Origin: Bacteroidales bacterium UBA3764
Lineage (GTDB): Bacteria > Bacteroidota > Bacteroidia > Bacteroidales > UBA932
DNA: 24,618 nt
NCBI GenBank assembly: GCA_002371115.1
Contig: DFFY01000098.1
Coordinates: 1-24,618 of the forward strand
Direction of reading: 5' to 3'
The notes beneath the pieces were generated by a model. That model was given only the letters and a program-made list of their open reading frames with translations. It was not told the origin of the DNA and did no database searches. A program made the position numbers and the translations under genes. Positions 8,069-16,740 of this stretch are shown here, piece after piece (position 1 is the stretch's first letter; every line of letters starts with the position of its first letter).

Positions 8069-10270
8069 ATGGCAGTGGATTCCGCCGTATTACAGGCAAA
8101 ATTAAAGACTTTCTTTGGCTACGATGCTTTCAAAGGAGATCAGGAGCAGATTATCCGGCATCTGGTGGACGGAGGGAATGCTTTCGTGCTTATGCCCACC
8201 GGCGGCGGCAAGTCGCTTTGCTATCAGCTGCCGGCGCTGGTGATGGAAGGAACCGCCATCGTCATATCGCCCCTGATTGCCCTCATGAAAAACCAGGTGG
8301 ACGTCATCCGCGGGTTCGAGGCAGGGGACGGCGGCATCGCCCATTTCCTGAATTCGTCGCTCAGCAAAAACCAGATTGCGGAGGTGCAGCAGGACCTTCT
8401 GGCGGGTCGCACCAAACTGTTGTACGTTGCACCGGAATCGCTCACCAAGGAAGAGAACATCGCCTTGCTCAAGGACATCAAAATCTCATTCTATGCGGTG
8501 GATGAGGCCCATTGCATTTCCGAATGGGGGCACGATTTCCGTCCGGAATACCGGAAAATCCGTTCCATCATCGAGGAAATCCAGCCGGCGCCGGTGATTG
8601 CGCTCACCGCTACGGCTACGCCCAAGGTACAGAGCGACATCCTCAAGAACCTGCGCATCCCGGACGCCAAGGTGTTCAAGTCGTCCTTCAATCGGCCCAA
8701 CCTCTATTATGAGGTGCGGGACAAGGTGGAACCGGAAAAGGACATCATCCGCTTCATCCGCCAGCACCCCGGCAAGTCGGGCATCATTTATTGCCTCAGC
8801 CGCAAAAAGGTGGAGGAACTGGCGCAGATGCTCTCCATCAACGGCATCAAGGCGCTGCCGTATCACGCCGGGCTGGACGCCAAAACCAGGGCGGAGAACC
8901 AGGACAAGTTCCTGATGGAGGAGGTCGATGTCATTGTGGCCACCATCGCCTTCGGCATGGGAATCGACAAGCCGGACGTGCGTTTTGTCATCCACTATGA
9001 CATTCCCAAGAGCATTGAGGGGTATTATCAGGAGACGGGCAGGGCCGGCCGGGACGGGCAGGAAGGCCTGTGCATTACCTATTATAGTTACAAGGACATC
9101 CAGAAACTGGAAAAGTTCATGCAGGGCAAACCCGTGGCGGAACAGGAGATTGGCAAGCAGCTCCTGAAGGAAACGGTGGCCTATGCGGAGTCCAGCCAGT
9201 GCCGCCGCAAGCTGCTGCTCAATTATTTCGGAGAAGATTATTCTGTCGATAACTGCTGCGCCTGTGACAACTGCCTGCATCCCAAGGCCCGTTTCGACGG
9301 CCGCGAGGAAATGGCGCTGGTCATCGAGCTCATCCAAACCTTGCCGGAGCACTTCAAACTGGAGCATCTGGCGGGCATCCTGGCGGGCGTCCCCAACGCC
9401 ATGATCAAGTCTTATCATCACGACAAACTGGCGTTGTATGGCGCCGGGAAGGAGCACGACATCCGTTTTTGGGCGGCCGTCATCCACCAGGGGCTCATGC
9501 TCCATTTCCTGGACAAGGACATTGAGAATTATGGACTTATCTCCGTCACGGAGGAAGGCCGCCGGTTCTACGCACACCCGCAGGAGGTCCTGTTGGTGGA
9601 GGACCGCACTTTCTCGGAAGGCGTGGACGACGAGGAAGAGGACCTCTCCGGCGGAGCCCATGGCGGCGGCGGGGGAGACCCGGTTCTGCTGTCCATGCTC
9701 AAGGACCTGCGCAAGGAGCTGGCCCGCAAACTGGGGCTGCAGCCCTGGATTATCTTCTCGGACCCGTCCCTCGAGGACATGACCATCGTGTATCCGCTTA
9801 CCGTGAAGGAACTCTCGGAAAAGTGCCAGGGCGTAGGGGAAGGCAAGGCCCAGAAGTTTGGCAAGCCTTTCGTGGAGCTCATCGCCAAGTATGTGGAAGA
9901 GAACGAGATAGAGCGTCCGGACGACTTTGTGGTGAAGTCCGTGTCGGCCAAATCCGGCAACAAGGTGTTTATCATCCAGTCCATCGACCGTAAGCTGGAC
10001 CTGAAGGACATCGCGTCTTCCAAGAGCCTGGAAATGGACGATTTACTCTCGGAAATTGAGGCCATCGTCGCCGCGGGCACCAAGGTGAACATCAATTATT
10101 ATATTGAGGACGAACTGGATCCGGACGTGGTGGACGAGATTTACGACTGGTTCAGGGAGGAGGCGGAGTCGGATTCCCTCGCCGATGCCCTCAAGGCTCT
10201 GGGGAGCGACTATTCCGATGAAGAAATCCGCTTGGTCCGCATTAAATTCCTCTGTGAAGTCGCAAACTAG
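8069..10270 (+). CDS. recQ: ATP-dependent DNA helicase RecQ
   Basis: A 3'-5' DNA helicase for recombinational repair and replication restart. The 733-residue protein shows motif I LMPTGGGKS (41-49), the DEAH box (145-148) in DEAHCISEWGHDFRPEY, motif III ALTATATPK, and motif VI YYQETGRAGRDGQ. A zinc site follows with Cys378, Cys396/397, Cys399 and Cys402. An RQC winged-helix region, an HRDC domain (about residues 540-625) and a further C-terminal helical region of about 110 residues complete it. The full length agrees with long Bacteroidetes RecQ proteins as I remember them. It is transcribed divergently from the FKBP gene. Its TAG stop is the loop of an 11-bp perfect hairpin. Confidence 0.96.
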   Translation: MAVDSAVLQAKLKTFFGYDAFKGDQEQIIRHLVDGGNAFVLMPTGGGKSLCYQLPALVMEGTAIVISPLIALMKNQVDVIRGFEAGDGGIAHFLNSSLSKNQIAEVQQDLLAGRTKLLYVAPESLTKEENIALLKDIKISFYAVDEAHCISEWGHDFRPEYRKIRSIIEEIQPAPVIALTATATPKVQSDILKNLRIPDAKVFKSSFNRPNLYYEVRDKVEPEKDIIRFIRQHPGKSGIIYCLSRKKVEELAQMLSINGIKALPYHAGLDAKTRAENQDKFLMEEVDVIVATIAFGMGIDKPDVRFVIHYDIPKSIEGYYQETGRAGRDGQEGLCITYYSYKDIQKLEKFMQGKPVAEQEIGKQLLKETVAYAESSQCRRKLLLNYFGEDYSVDNCCACDNCLHPKARFDGREEMALVIELIQTLPEHFKLEHLAGILAGVPNAMIKSYHHDKLALYGAGKEHDIRFWAAVIHQGLMLHFLDKDIENYGLISVTEEGRRFYAHPQEVLLVEDRTFSEGVDDEEEDLSGGAHGGGGGDPVLLSMLKDLRKELARKLGLQPWIIFSDPSLEDMTIVYPLTVKELSEKCQGVGEGKAQKFGKPFVELIAKYVEENEIERPDDFVVKSVSAKSGNKVFIIQSIDRKLDLKDIASSKSLEMDDLLSEIEAIVAAGTKVNINYYIEDELDPDVVDEIYDWFREEAESDSLADALKALGSDYSDEEIRLVRIKFLCEVAN

Positions 10271-10281
10271 GTTTGCGACTT
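10257..10281 (+). other. perfect hairpin whose loop is the recQ stop codon
   Basis: AAGTCGCAAAC (10257-10267) and GTTTGCGACTT (10271-10281) are exact reverse complements separated only by the recQ stop TAG. The left arm encodes the last residues of RecQ (VAN and part of the preceding codon). No T-run follows, so it is not a classic terminator by itself, although a second GC-rich hairpin lies 27 nt downstream. Confidence 0.75.
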
Positions 10282-10290
10282 GTTGCATCA

Positions 10291-10328
10291 CGTTACCCCA
10301 TCCCCAACCCCTTCCCTCGGGGAAGGGG
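10291..10328. repeat. GC-rich palindromic repeat in the recQ/M16 intergenic region
   Basis: Following CGTTACCCC, CCCCTTCCC (10308-10316) pairs perfectly with GGGAAGGGG (10320-10328) around a TCG loop. It is the same design as the element at 6311-6346. On the plus strand CTTTG follows, so it may also terminate recQ transcription. Confidence 0.65.
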
Positions 10329-10349
10329 CTTTGTCGCTACGCTCCGAGT

Positions 10350-10384
10350 CTGTCATACCGAGGCCGGAGGCCGAGTGTATCTCC
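10350..10384 (+). repeat. dispersed repeat related to the one inside metG
   Basis: Begins CTGTCATACCGAG and ends CGAGTGTATCTCC, with GCCGGAGGC in the middle. The outer blocks recur in metG (2631-2660, opposite strand). The element runs directly into the M16 peptidase stop codon at 10384-10386. Confidence 0.6.
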
Positions 10385-11613
10385 TACAGATAAATAAGGG
10401 AAGAGAGGTGGTCCGGGGCGAAGAGCCGGCGGGCCATGGCTTGAATCTGTTCCGGGGTGATGGCTTCCAGCAGTTTACGGGTCTCTTCCGACGAGAGCAC
10501 CTGCCCCCAGGCAAGCATGCTTTTCCCCATGGAAAGGCACTGGGCCTCCCCGGATTCGGAGCTGATGGCCAGTTGCCCCATCAATTGTTTCCGATAGGCC
10601 TTCAGCTGCGTCTGCGTCAGGGGAACCTCGCGGAGCCGTGCCAGGATTTTTCCGATGGCCTCCAGGCAGGCGTCCAGGTTGGGCTTGTCGCAGCCGAAGG
10701 CAATGGCCAGAATCCCGGAATCGGCATACTGCGTATAGGAACACTCGATGCCATAGACCCAGCCCCGTTTTTCCCGTAATTCCTTGTTAAGCAACGAGTT
10801 GGAAGCCGGTCCTCCCAGGATGCCGGACAGCATGGCGCACACCAGCCGGTCCGGCGTCTGGTACAGCGACGGCGCCTGGCAGCCAATCACCGCATTCACC
10901 TCATGGTGCCGCTTGTCCACTACCTTGCGGAAGGGCGTGGCGGGAATGCCATTTTGGGGAGCATTTCCCCGTACAGGCTCGCGGAGAGGCATTCCTGCGG
11001 AGGCAATCAGTTTCAGGACCTGTTTCTCCAGTTTGGTTTCGTCCATGTCGGCCACCACCGTAAAGACCATCTTTTCCGGGACAAAATGCTCGCGGACAAA
11101 GCTGCGCAGCATTTCCGGCGTAATTTTCCGGACCGATGCCTGCGTGCCCAGAATGGGCGTTTCCAGGGGATGCCCGGCGAAGAGCATGCCCTCGAAGCGG
11201 TCATAGACATCTTCCGCGGGGTTGTCCTTGTACGAGATAATCTCGTCCAGCACCACACCGCGTTCCGTCTCTATCTCCTTGTCCGGGAAGGTTGCCTCGG
11301 TGGCCAGTTCAAACAGCAGGCGCGCCGCCTTGCCCAGGTCTTCCTTGAGCACGGTGGCATGCAGGACAATCTCCTCCTTGGTGGTGTAGGCGTTGAGTTC
11401 GCCGCCCAGCCGGTCCAGGTAACTGCTGATGACGGCCGCGCTTTTGCGCCGGGTGCCGCGGAACAGGGTATGTTCCACAAAGTGGGCGATTCCGGCAGGG
11501 TATTTTCCCTCGTCCCGGGTCCCGCTGCCGATGGTGAGGGCGCAGTACGCTACCGCTCTTCCGCTTTGGCGGACGGCATAGCGCACCCCTTCTTTCGTGG
11601 TTCCGCTTCTCAT
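10384..11613 (-). CDS. M16 family zinc metallopeptidase (insulinase/processing-peptidase type)
   Basis: A 409-residue protein with the inverted zinc motif HFVEH (44-48) and the downstream glutamate region ETERGVVLDEI near residue 120, as in active M16 subunits. The C-terminal half has the usual second M16 domain, including LREKRGWVYGIECSYTQYADSG. No signal peptide is visible, so it probably acts in the cytoplasm. The start overlaps the stop of the upstream gene by ATGA, so the two are probably translated in tandem. The gene ends against the dispersed repeat at 10350-10384. Substrate is unknown. Confidence 0.9.
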   Translation of the reverse strand: MRSGTTKEGVRYAVRQSGRAVAYCALTIGSGTRDEGKYPAGIAHFVEHTLFRGTRRKSAAVISSYLDRLGGELNAYTTKEEIVLHATVLKEDLGKAARLLFELATEATFPDKEIETERGVVLDEIISYKDNPAEDVYDRFEGMLFAGHPLETPILGTQASVRKITPEMLRSFVREHFVPEKMVFTVVADMDETKLEKQVLKLIASAGMPLREPVRGNAPQNGIPATPFRKVVDKRHHEVNAVIGCQAPSLYQTPDRLVCAMLSGILGGPASNSLLNKELREKRGWVYGIECSYTQYADSGILAIAFGCDKPNLDACLEAIGKILARLREVPLTQTQLKAYRKQLMGQLAISSESGEAQCLSMGKSMLAWGQVLSSEETRKLLEAITPEQIQAMARRLFAPDHLSSLIYL

Positions 11614-12461
11614 CTTTTCCGAGCCATGCGCTTTAGGTCATCGGCAATGAAACCGACGCCCGTTTTTTCTGTAATCTTGTGCTTGTGGATATAGAACAGG
11701 CGGTGCGACTCTGCGTCGAACAGCATTTTGTAACAATAGGAGGCTCCGTTCTTGGGCATGAAGGGCGCGACGGTATAGCTTACCAGGGTATGGTAGGTCC
11801 CCTTGGCAAAAATTTCGTCGGCTTCTTTGTCCGATACCAGGTGAATATCCTCGTCCAGGTAACGCTGGCGGTCTTTTTCCGTCAGTTTTTCCGACAAGTC
11901 TTCCTTGGCCAGGCAAATTTGCTTCATCTTGCCTTCCTTGCTGTAATTCTGGTTGAACCAGAGGTCCATGCTGTACGCCGTTTTTTCGCTTTGCATGGCA
12001 TCTGCCGTGAACTCCTGGATGGCCTGGACAATGGGGCCCAGGAATACCAGTTCGCGTCCTGTGCCGCCTTGGGCGGCCATCAGGGGAAGGGAAATGATTT
12101 CGAACATTTCTTTGATACCCTCCCTGGCAGCCGGCCCGCCTTTAATCAGGGTGAGGAACAGCACGCCCGGGTCTTCCTCTCCCTTGAACCGGCTCTCTGC
12201 CGGGAGAAGGAAGTAATAACGGTCCTGTTCCTTCAGCTGCTGAAACTCTTCCATGGAACAGAACTCATAGGGAGAGAGGGTCCAATAATTGACGATTTCC
12301 TGGCGCAGACCGCTGTCCAGGACCTCATTGCCGCTCAGGACCACTTGGGTTGTCTTGTCCGTGAAATCACTCAGGATGTACTTCCGGGTGCTTATTTTCC
12401 CCTGGGCGGAAAGGCCCAGGCATACCAGCACCGCGCACATAATGGTCAATACTTTCTTCAT
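11610..12461 (-). CDS. secreted Bacteroidales protein of unknown function
   Basis: A 283-residue protein with a clean signal peptide (MKKVLTIMCAVLVCLGLSAQ, cleavage probably near residue 19), so it should be periplasmic or surface-exposed. The mature part is mixed alpha/beta, without cysteine motifs or a recognised catalytic signature. It contains the phrases YWTLSPYEFCS and RYYFLLPAESRFKGEEDPGVLFLTLIKGG. I recall similar unnamed Bacteroidales proteins but cannot name a domain. The gene is first of a pair with the M16 peptidase (4-nt overlap). A TACCTTTG box lies 25 nt before the start. Confidence 0.75.
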   Translation of the reverse strand: MKKVLTIMCAVLVCLGLSAQGKISTRKYILSDFTDKTTQVVLSGNEVLDSGLRQEIVNYWTLSPYEFCSMEEFQQLKEQDRYYFLLPAESRFKGEEDPGVLFLTLIKGGPAAREGIKEMFEIISLPLMAAQGGTGRELVFLGPIVQAIQEFTADAMQSEKTAYSMDLWFNQNYSKEGKMKQICLAKEDLSEKLTEKDRQRYLDEDIHLVSDKEADEIFAKGTYHTLVSYTVAPFMPKNGASYCYKMLFDAESHRLFYIHKHKITEKTGVGFIADDLKRMARKR

Positions 12462-12485
12462 CTTTTCTTCTACTAATTAACACTG

Positions 12486-12493
12486 CAAAGGTA
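12486..12493 (-). promoter_or_regulatory. TAnnTTTG -7 box for the secreted protein / M16 pair
   Basis: The minus strand reads TACCTTTG, a perfect -7 consensus, about 25 nt upstream of the ATG at 12461. The -33 region, 20 bp away, reads TATG, a partial match. Confidence 0.55.
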
Positions 12494-12540
12494 CAAAGAG
12501 ATTTTATGAAAAACATACTGCTTTATTATAAAAATATAGT

Positions 12541-12548
12541 TAACTTTG
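12541..12548 (+). promoter_or_regulatory. TAnnTTTG -7 box almost touching the start codon at 12555
   Basis: TAACTTTG is followed by only six bases before the ATG at 12555-12557. Transcription would start at or within a few bases of the start codon, implying a leaderless mRNA. The -33 region 20 bp upstream reads ACTG, a weak match. Confidence 0.5.
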
Positions 12549-12554
12549 CATACT

Positions 12555-14675
12555 ATGGGAAAACGTTCTACTATTGTGGCTGTTGTGGCCTTGGCACTCC
12601 TGCTGTCCGGTATCGTTCTGGCCGTGCTGCGCCTGTATCGCACCGCTCCCGGGGAGGCTTCCTCCTCTGCTCCCGCACCGGCCGGCTGGTCTGTACTGAA
12701 AGCCATTCCCTCGGATGCCAATGCCGTCATCGTTTTCGACGGCTCGTCCAAGGCGGCGCGCCTGATGGCGGACTCCACGGGTTTTGTCCAGGGATTCCTG
12801 GCACCCGGCAACAAGGAGTTCATGACGTTCCTGTCTGCCCTGGGCCGCAAGCGCGTGGCCGTGTCGCTGCACAACAGCGGTTCGCTGGTTCCGCTCGTGG
12901 CGGCAGAAGCCGTCCCGGCAGATTCCACCATCCTGGCCCTTGCTGCAAAAGCCGGGCTGAAAACCTTGGAAAAAGACGGCTTTCTGCTGGCCTCCCGCTC
13001 GGAAACATTCATCAATGCCGCCGTCCGTCATATGGATGACGACGCTTCCATCCTGGGCGTGCGCCATCTGCAGGACCTGGTCCCGGGCGTTTCCGGTTCG
13101 GCGGTCCTCTTCCTTTCCCACGCTCAGGCGAGCAAGTTGGTACAGACCTATGGCGGAACGGCTTATCGGCCCTATGCCACTTTTGTGAAAGACCTCACCT
13201 CCTGGAGCGCCTGGAGCCTGCAGGAGTCGGAAAAAGACCATGTGCTGCTGAAAGGCGCCGCGTTGCCCGGAGAGGCCGCCGCCAGTTTTTTTCAGTCCTA
13301 TCAGGGCATGCCTGCGGCCCGTCCGGAATTCCCGGAGGTGCTTCCTTACTATACCTGTACAGCCGTGTCCGTCCCGGTTGCGGATGCCCAGGCCTTGCTG
13401 GCCGCCCGCCGCAGTTTCGAGGACGGTTGCGGCCGCCTGGCCAAATACAACAGGGCGCTCAAGTCCAAGGACGGCCGTCCGCTTTCTCCGGAGGAGTGGT
13501 TCTATTCCCTGCAGGCCAGGGAAGTGGTGAGCGCTTCCTTCATGGGGGAGGACGGGGTCCGGCGGGAGGCGCTCCTGGTCCATTCGGCAAAAGACCTGAA
13601 ACTGGGCCGCGAGCGTTCCAATCCTTACCGGGGCTGCCTGGCCCTGCTGCTTGGGGAGTGCTTTTCCGTTGTGGACACCTCCTGCGCCTCTGTCAACTCC
13701 CGCTGGACCGTCTATTCGGACCTGCCCACCGTACGCCTGTTTGCGGAGAAAGGATTTTTGGACTATAGCCTGAAAAATCGTCTGGCCGATGCTTCCGTGG
13801 ACATGCCGGATGGTTTTGTGTGCTACACCTCTTTCTCGGATGTGCCGGAGATGGCCACCCAGCTGTTTGCACCCAATTTGGCCACTCCGCTGCAAAACTT
13901 CGTGCGCGGCGCCGGCTTTGCTCCCGCAACGGCTTCGCTGGACTTGTCCGGGGAACGTCCCGCTTTCCGCCTGCGGGTGGATACCCGGGCGCTCAAAGGC
14001 ACCAAGGTACAGGTGCTGGAGCGTGACACCACCGTGGTGGTTCCTACCGGATTGTTCCCCGTGGTCAATTACACCACCGGAAAAACCAATTACCTGTACC
14101 AGAATGCGCACGGCTCCATTTGCCTGAACGACGAAAACGGCAAGGGCGTATGGGGCATCCCGTTCAAGGAAAGCCTGTGCGGGCGTGTGGAATGTGTGGA
14201 CTATTACAACAATAAAAAGATACAATTCCTGTTCTGCGGCGGTTCCAAGCTGTTCCTGCTGGACCGTCTGGGGCATTGGGTGAACGGATTCCCCGTGAAC
14301 CTGCCCAAGCCGGTGCTGCTGGGACCGGACGCCTATGATTTCACGGGGGCCGGGGGCTACACCATTATGGTGCTGCATACGGACAATACCCTGGAACGCT
14401 ACAACCTGCATGGCCAAAAGCCGGAGGGCTGGCAAGGCATCCGGGCGCCGGAAACCGTCAAGAATCTGCCGGAATTGCTGGAAGTCAAGGACAAACGCTA
14501 CTGGGCGGTCCGCACGTCGGTCCGGACGCTTATCTATCCTTTCGGGGGCGGAGAAACCCTCACCAAGGATGAAGGTGGCAAGATGATAAAACCGGACGCC
14601 GTGCTCACGCCCACCTCCAAGGGCGTGTCTGCGGAATGCTATGACGGCCGTGTCCGGGACTTTAAGCTGAACTAA
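12555..14675 (+). CDS. membrane-anchored protein of unknown function (706 aa)
   Basis: One N-terminal transmembrane segment (about residues 8-26, VAVVALALLLSGIVLAVLRL) is followed by an Ala/Ser/Pro-rich spacer and a large extracytoplasmic region. The first half resembles DUF3352-like periplasmic proteins in style (IPSDANAVIVFDGSS, repeated Ala-rich helices). The last 200 residues look like beta-propeller blades (VVNYTTGKTNYLYQNAHGS, KIQFLFCGGSKLFLLDRLGHWVNGFPVNL, YTIMVLHTDNTLERYNLHGQ). Both assignments are impressions, not firm matches. I chose the ATG at 12555 because it precedes the anchor directly. It opens the plus-strand run and the acyl-CoA synthetase follows after 11 nt. It is divergent from the secreted protein / M16 pair. 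Confidence 0.8.
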   Translation: MGKRSTIVAVVALALLLSGIVLAVLRLYRTAPGEASSSAPAPAGWSVLKAIPSDANAVIVFDGSSKAARLMADSTGFVQGFLAPGNKEFMTFLSALGRKRVAVSLHNSGSLVPLVAAEAVPADSTILALAAKAGLKTLEKDGFLLASRSETFINAAVRHMDDDASILGVRHLQDLVPGVSGSAVLFLSHAQASKLVQTYGGTAYRPYATFVKDLTSWSAWSLQESEKDHVLLKGAALPGEAAASFFQSYQGMPAARPEFPEVLPYYTCTAVSVPVADAQALLAARRSFEDGCGRLAKYNRALKSKDGRPLSPEEWFYSLQAREVVSASFMGEDGVRREALLVHSAKDLKLGRERSNPYRGCLALLLGECFSVVDTSCASVNSRWTVYSDLPTVRLFAEKGFLDYSLKNRLADASVDMPDGFVCYTSFSDVPEMATQLFAPNLATPLQNFVRGAGFAPATASLDLSGERPAFRLRVDTRALKGTKVQVLERDTTVVVPTGLFPVVNYTTGKTNYLYQNAHGSICLNDENGKGVWGIPFKESLCGRVECVDYYNNKKIQFLFCGGSKLFLLDRLGHWVNGFPVNLPKPVLLGPDAYDFTGAGGYTIMVLHTDNTLERYNLHGQKPEGWQGIRAPETVKNLPELLEVKDKRYWAVRTSVRTLIYPFGGGETLTKDEGGKMIKPDAVLTPTSKGVSAECYDGRVRDFKLN

Positions 14676-14686
14676 AACCTACCTAT

Positions 14687-16339
14687 ATGGCATTCAAATC
14701 CGTAAACAAACTTCTTCAAGACAGTTTTGTTCGCAACTGGGACAGACCTGCGCTTACCAATTACCAGGGCATGACCCTGGCATACCGGGACGTGGCCCGT
14801 CGCATTGCCAAATTGCACATTGCCTTTGAGCAGTGTGGTCTTAAGAAAGGGGACAAGGTGGCCATTTGTTCCAGGAACCAGGCCAACTGGGGCGTGAGTT
14901 TCCTGGCCGCCATTACCTACGGCGCCGTAGCCGTCCCCATCCTGCACGAATTCAAACCCGGCAATATCCACTATCTGGTGAACCATTCGCAGGCCCGTGT
15001 CCTGTTTGTGGACGACGTTATCTGGGAAGGCCTGGTCATAGACGAAATGCCGGATTTGGCCGTGGTGGTGCAAATCAACACCTTCAAGTTCCTGTATGCG
15101 GCCTCGGAGGAACTTGCGCAGGTGCGTGAGCATCTGAACGAGGAATTCGGCCATCGTTATCCCAACAACTTTGAGCCGGAGAACCTGGACTATTACGAGG
15201 ACAGCGCAGAGGAACTGGCCATCATCAACTATACCTCCGGCACCTCGGGCTTCTCCAAGGGCGTCATGATTCCTTATCGTGCCCTGTATTCCAACATCCA
15301 GTTCGCCCGGGAAGATGCCTGCCCCATGCTGAAGGCCGGCATGAACGTGGTATCCATGCTCCCTACGGCCCACATGTACGGCATGATGTTCGAGTTCCTT
15401 TTCGAGATGACCATCGGCATGCATGTGCATTTCCTCAGCCGCGTCCCCAGCCCCAAGATTATCATGCAGGCTTTCAGTGAAATCCATCCGGATATCATCA
15501 TCGCCGTTCCGCTGGTGATAGAGAAGGTGTACAAGTCCAAGCTCAAACCGCTGGTGGACAAAACCAAGTACTACCGGCGCATTCCCATCCTGGGTGCGGA
15601 AATCAAGAAAAAGTTCTGCAATGAGCTTACCAATGCCTTCGGCGGCAGGTTCGAGGAAGTCATCCTGGGCGGTGCCGCCTTCAACCCGGAGGTGGAGAAG
15701 TTCCTGCATTCCATCGGCTTCCATTATACTGTGGGCTATGGTATGACGGAATGCGCCCCCATCATCGGCTATGCCCATTGGGACAAGGTGAAGGTGGGAA
15801 GCGCCGGCCGCGCCGCGCTCAATATGCAAATCCGGATTGATTCTCCGGACCCGCAGAACATTCCCGGCGAAGTGCAGGTGAAAGGCCCCAACGTATGCTT
15901 GGGCTATTACAAGAACCCGGACGCCACGCAGAAATCGTTCACCGAGGACGGCTGGTTCCGTACCGGAGACATGGGCGTGCTGGACGCAGACGGTTATCTG
16001 TTCCTGCGCGGCCGCTCCAAGTGCATGGTGCTGGGCCCTTCCGGCCAGAACATCTACCCGGAGGAACTGGAAGCTACCATCAACAACTTTGCTTATGTGG
16101 TTGATTCCCTGGTGGTTGAGGATAACGGCGGTCTCACGGCCCTCATTTATCCGGACTGGCATCAGGGAGAGCTGGACGGCATGACCCGCAGCGAGTTCAA
16201 GAAACGCATCACGGACATGCTGCCTGCCATCAACCAGGAACTGCCGGGCTATGCGCAAATCAAGAAAATCGAGCTCATGCCCGAGGATTTTGAACGCACC
16301 CCCAAGAAGAGTATCAAACGCTATTTGTATCAGCGCTAA
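14687..16339 (+). CDS. AMP-binding acyl-CoA synthetase (long-chain fatty acid-CoA ligase type)
   Basis: A 550-residue adenylate-forming enzyme that should activate a fatty acid with ATP and CoA. It contains the P-loop YTSGTSGFSKG (182-192), the substrate/AMP motif VGYGMTECAP near residue 350, the hinge region DGWFRTGDMGVLDADGYLFLRGR, and the C-terminal region RTPKKSIKRYLY near the end with the conserved catalytic-lysine segment. Overall architecture is that of cytoplasmic long-chain acyl-CoA ligases, slightly short. It follows the unknown membrane protein by 11 nt and its TAA shares one base with the ATG of the next gene. The precise chain length accepted cannot be read from sequence. Confidence 0.9.
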   Translation: MAFKSVNKLLQDSFVRNWDRPALTNYQGMTLAYRDVARRIAKLHIAFEQCGLKKGDKVAICSRNQANWGVSFLAAITYGAVAVPILHEFKPGNIHYLVNHSQARVLFVDDVIWEGLVIDEMPDLAVVVQINTFKFLYAASEELAQVREHLNEEFGHRYPNNFEPENLDYYEDSAEELAIINYTSGTSGFSKGVMIPYRALYSNIQFAREDACPMLKAGMNVVSMLPTAHMYGMMFEFLFEMTIGMHVHFLSRVPSPKIIMQAFSEIHPDIIIAVPLVIEKVYKSKLKPLVDKTKYYRRIPILGAEIKKKFCNELTNAFGGRFEEVILGGAAFNPEVEKFLHSIGFHYTVGYGMTECAPIIGYAHWDKVKVGSAGRAALNMQIRIDSPDPQNIPGEVQVKGPNVCLGYYKNPDATQKSFTEDGWFRTGDMGVLDADGYLFLRGRSKCMVLGPSGQNIYPEELEATINNFAYVVDSLVVEDNGGLTALIYPDWHQGELDGMTRSEFKKRITDMLPAINQELPGYAQIKKIELMPEDFERTPKKSIKRYLYQR

Positions 16340-16740
16340 TGAAATTCGATCATTCCTATCTGGCCATGGCCGAAATCTGGGCCCAGAACTCCTACTGCAA
16401 GCGCAGGAAGGTGGGCGCCCTGCTGGTGAAAGACCGCACCATCATCTCGGACGGCTACAACGGCACGCCTTCGGGCTTTGAGAACATCTGCGAGGATGAG
16501 AACGGCGTCACCAAACCGTATGTGCTCCACGCAGAAGCCAATGCCATCACCAAGGTGGCCAAGAGCGGAAACAGCAGCGAAGGCGCTACTTTGTATGTCA
16601 CGGCTTCGCCCTGTGCGGAGTGTGCCAAACTCATCATCCAGGCCGGTATCAGCCGGGTTGTTTACCGGGACGCCTACCGGTTCACGGACGGAATAGACCT
16701 GCTGAAACGTGCGGGCATTCAAGTGGAACAGGCGCAATGA
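16339..16740 (+). CDS. dCMP deaminase family protein (CDA-fold nucleotide deaminase)
   Basis: A 133-residue zinc deaminase. The HAE motif (His64, Glu66) and PCAEC (Cys92, Cys95) provide the zinc ligands and the proton-shuttling glutamate. The N-terminal SYCKRRKVGALLVKD and the region GYNGTPSGFEN match the ComEB/dCMP deaminase family, which converts dCMP to dUMP for dTMP synthesis. The start overlaps the acyl-CoA ligase stop by one base and the stop overlaps the S41 protease start as ATGA. This tight packing argues for one transcript. Confidence 0.92.
   Translation: MKFDHSYLAMAEIWAQNSYCKRRKVGALLVKDRTIISDGYNGTPSGFENICEDENGVTKPYVLHAEANAITKVAKSGNSSEGATLYVTASPCAECAKLIIQAGISRVVYRDAYRFTDGIDLLKRAGIQVEQAQ

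Noticed and set aside
16620..16736. Upstream extension of the S41 protease frame
   Set aside because: It lies in the dCMP deaminase gene and encodes an unlikely peptide; ATG 16737 directly precedes the membrane anchor.
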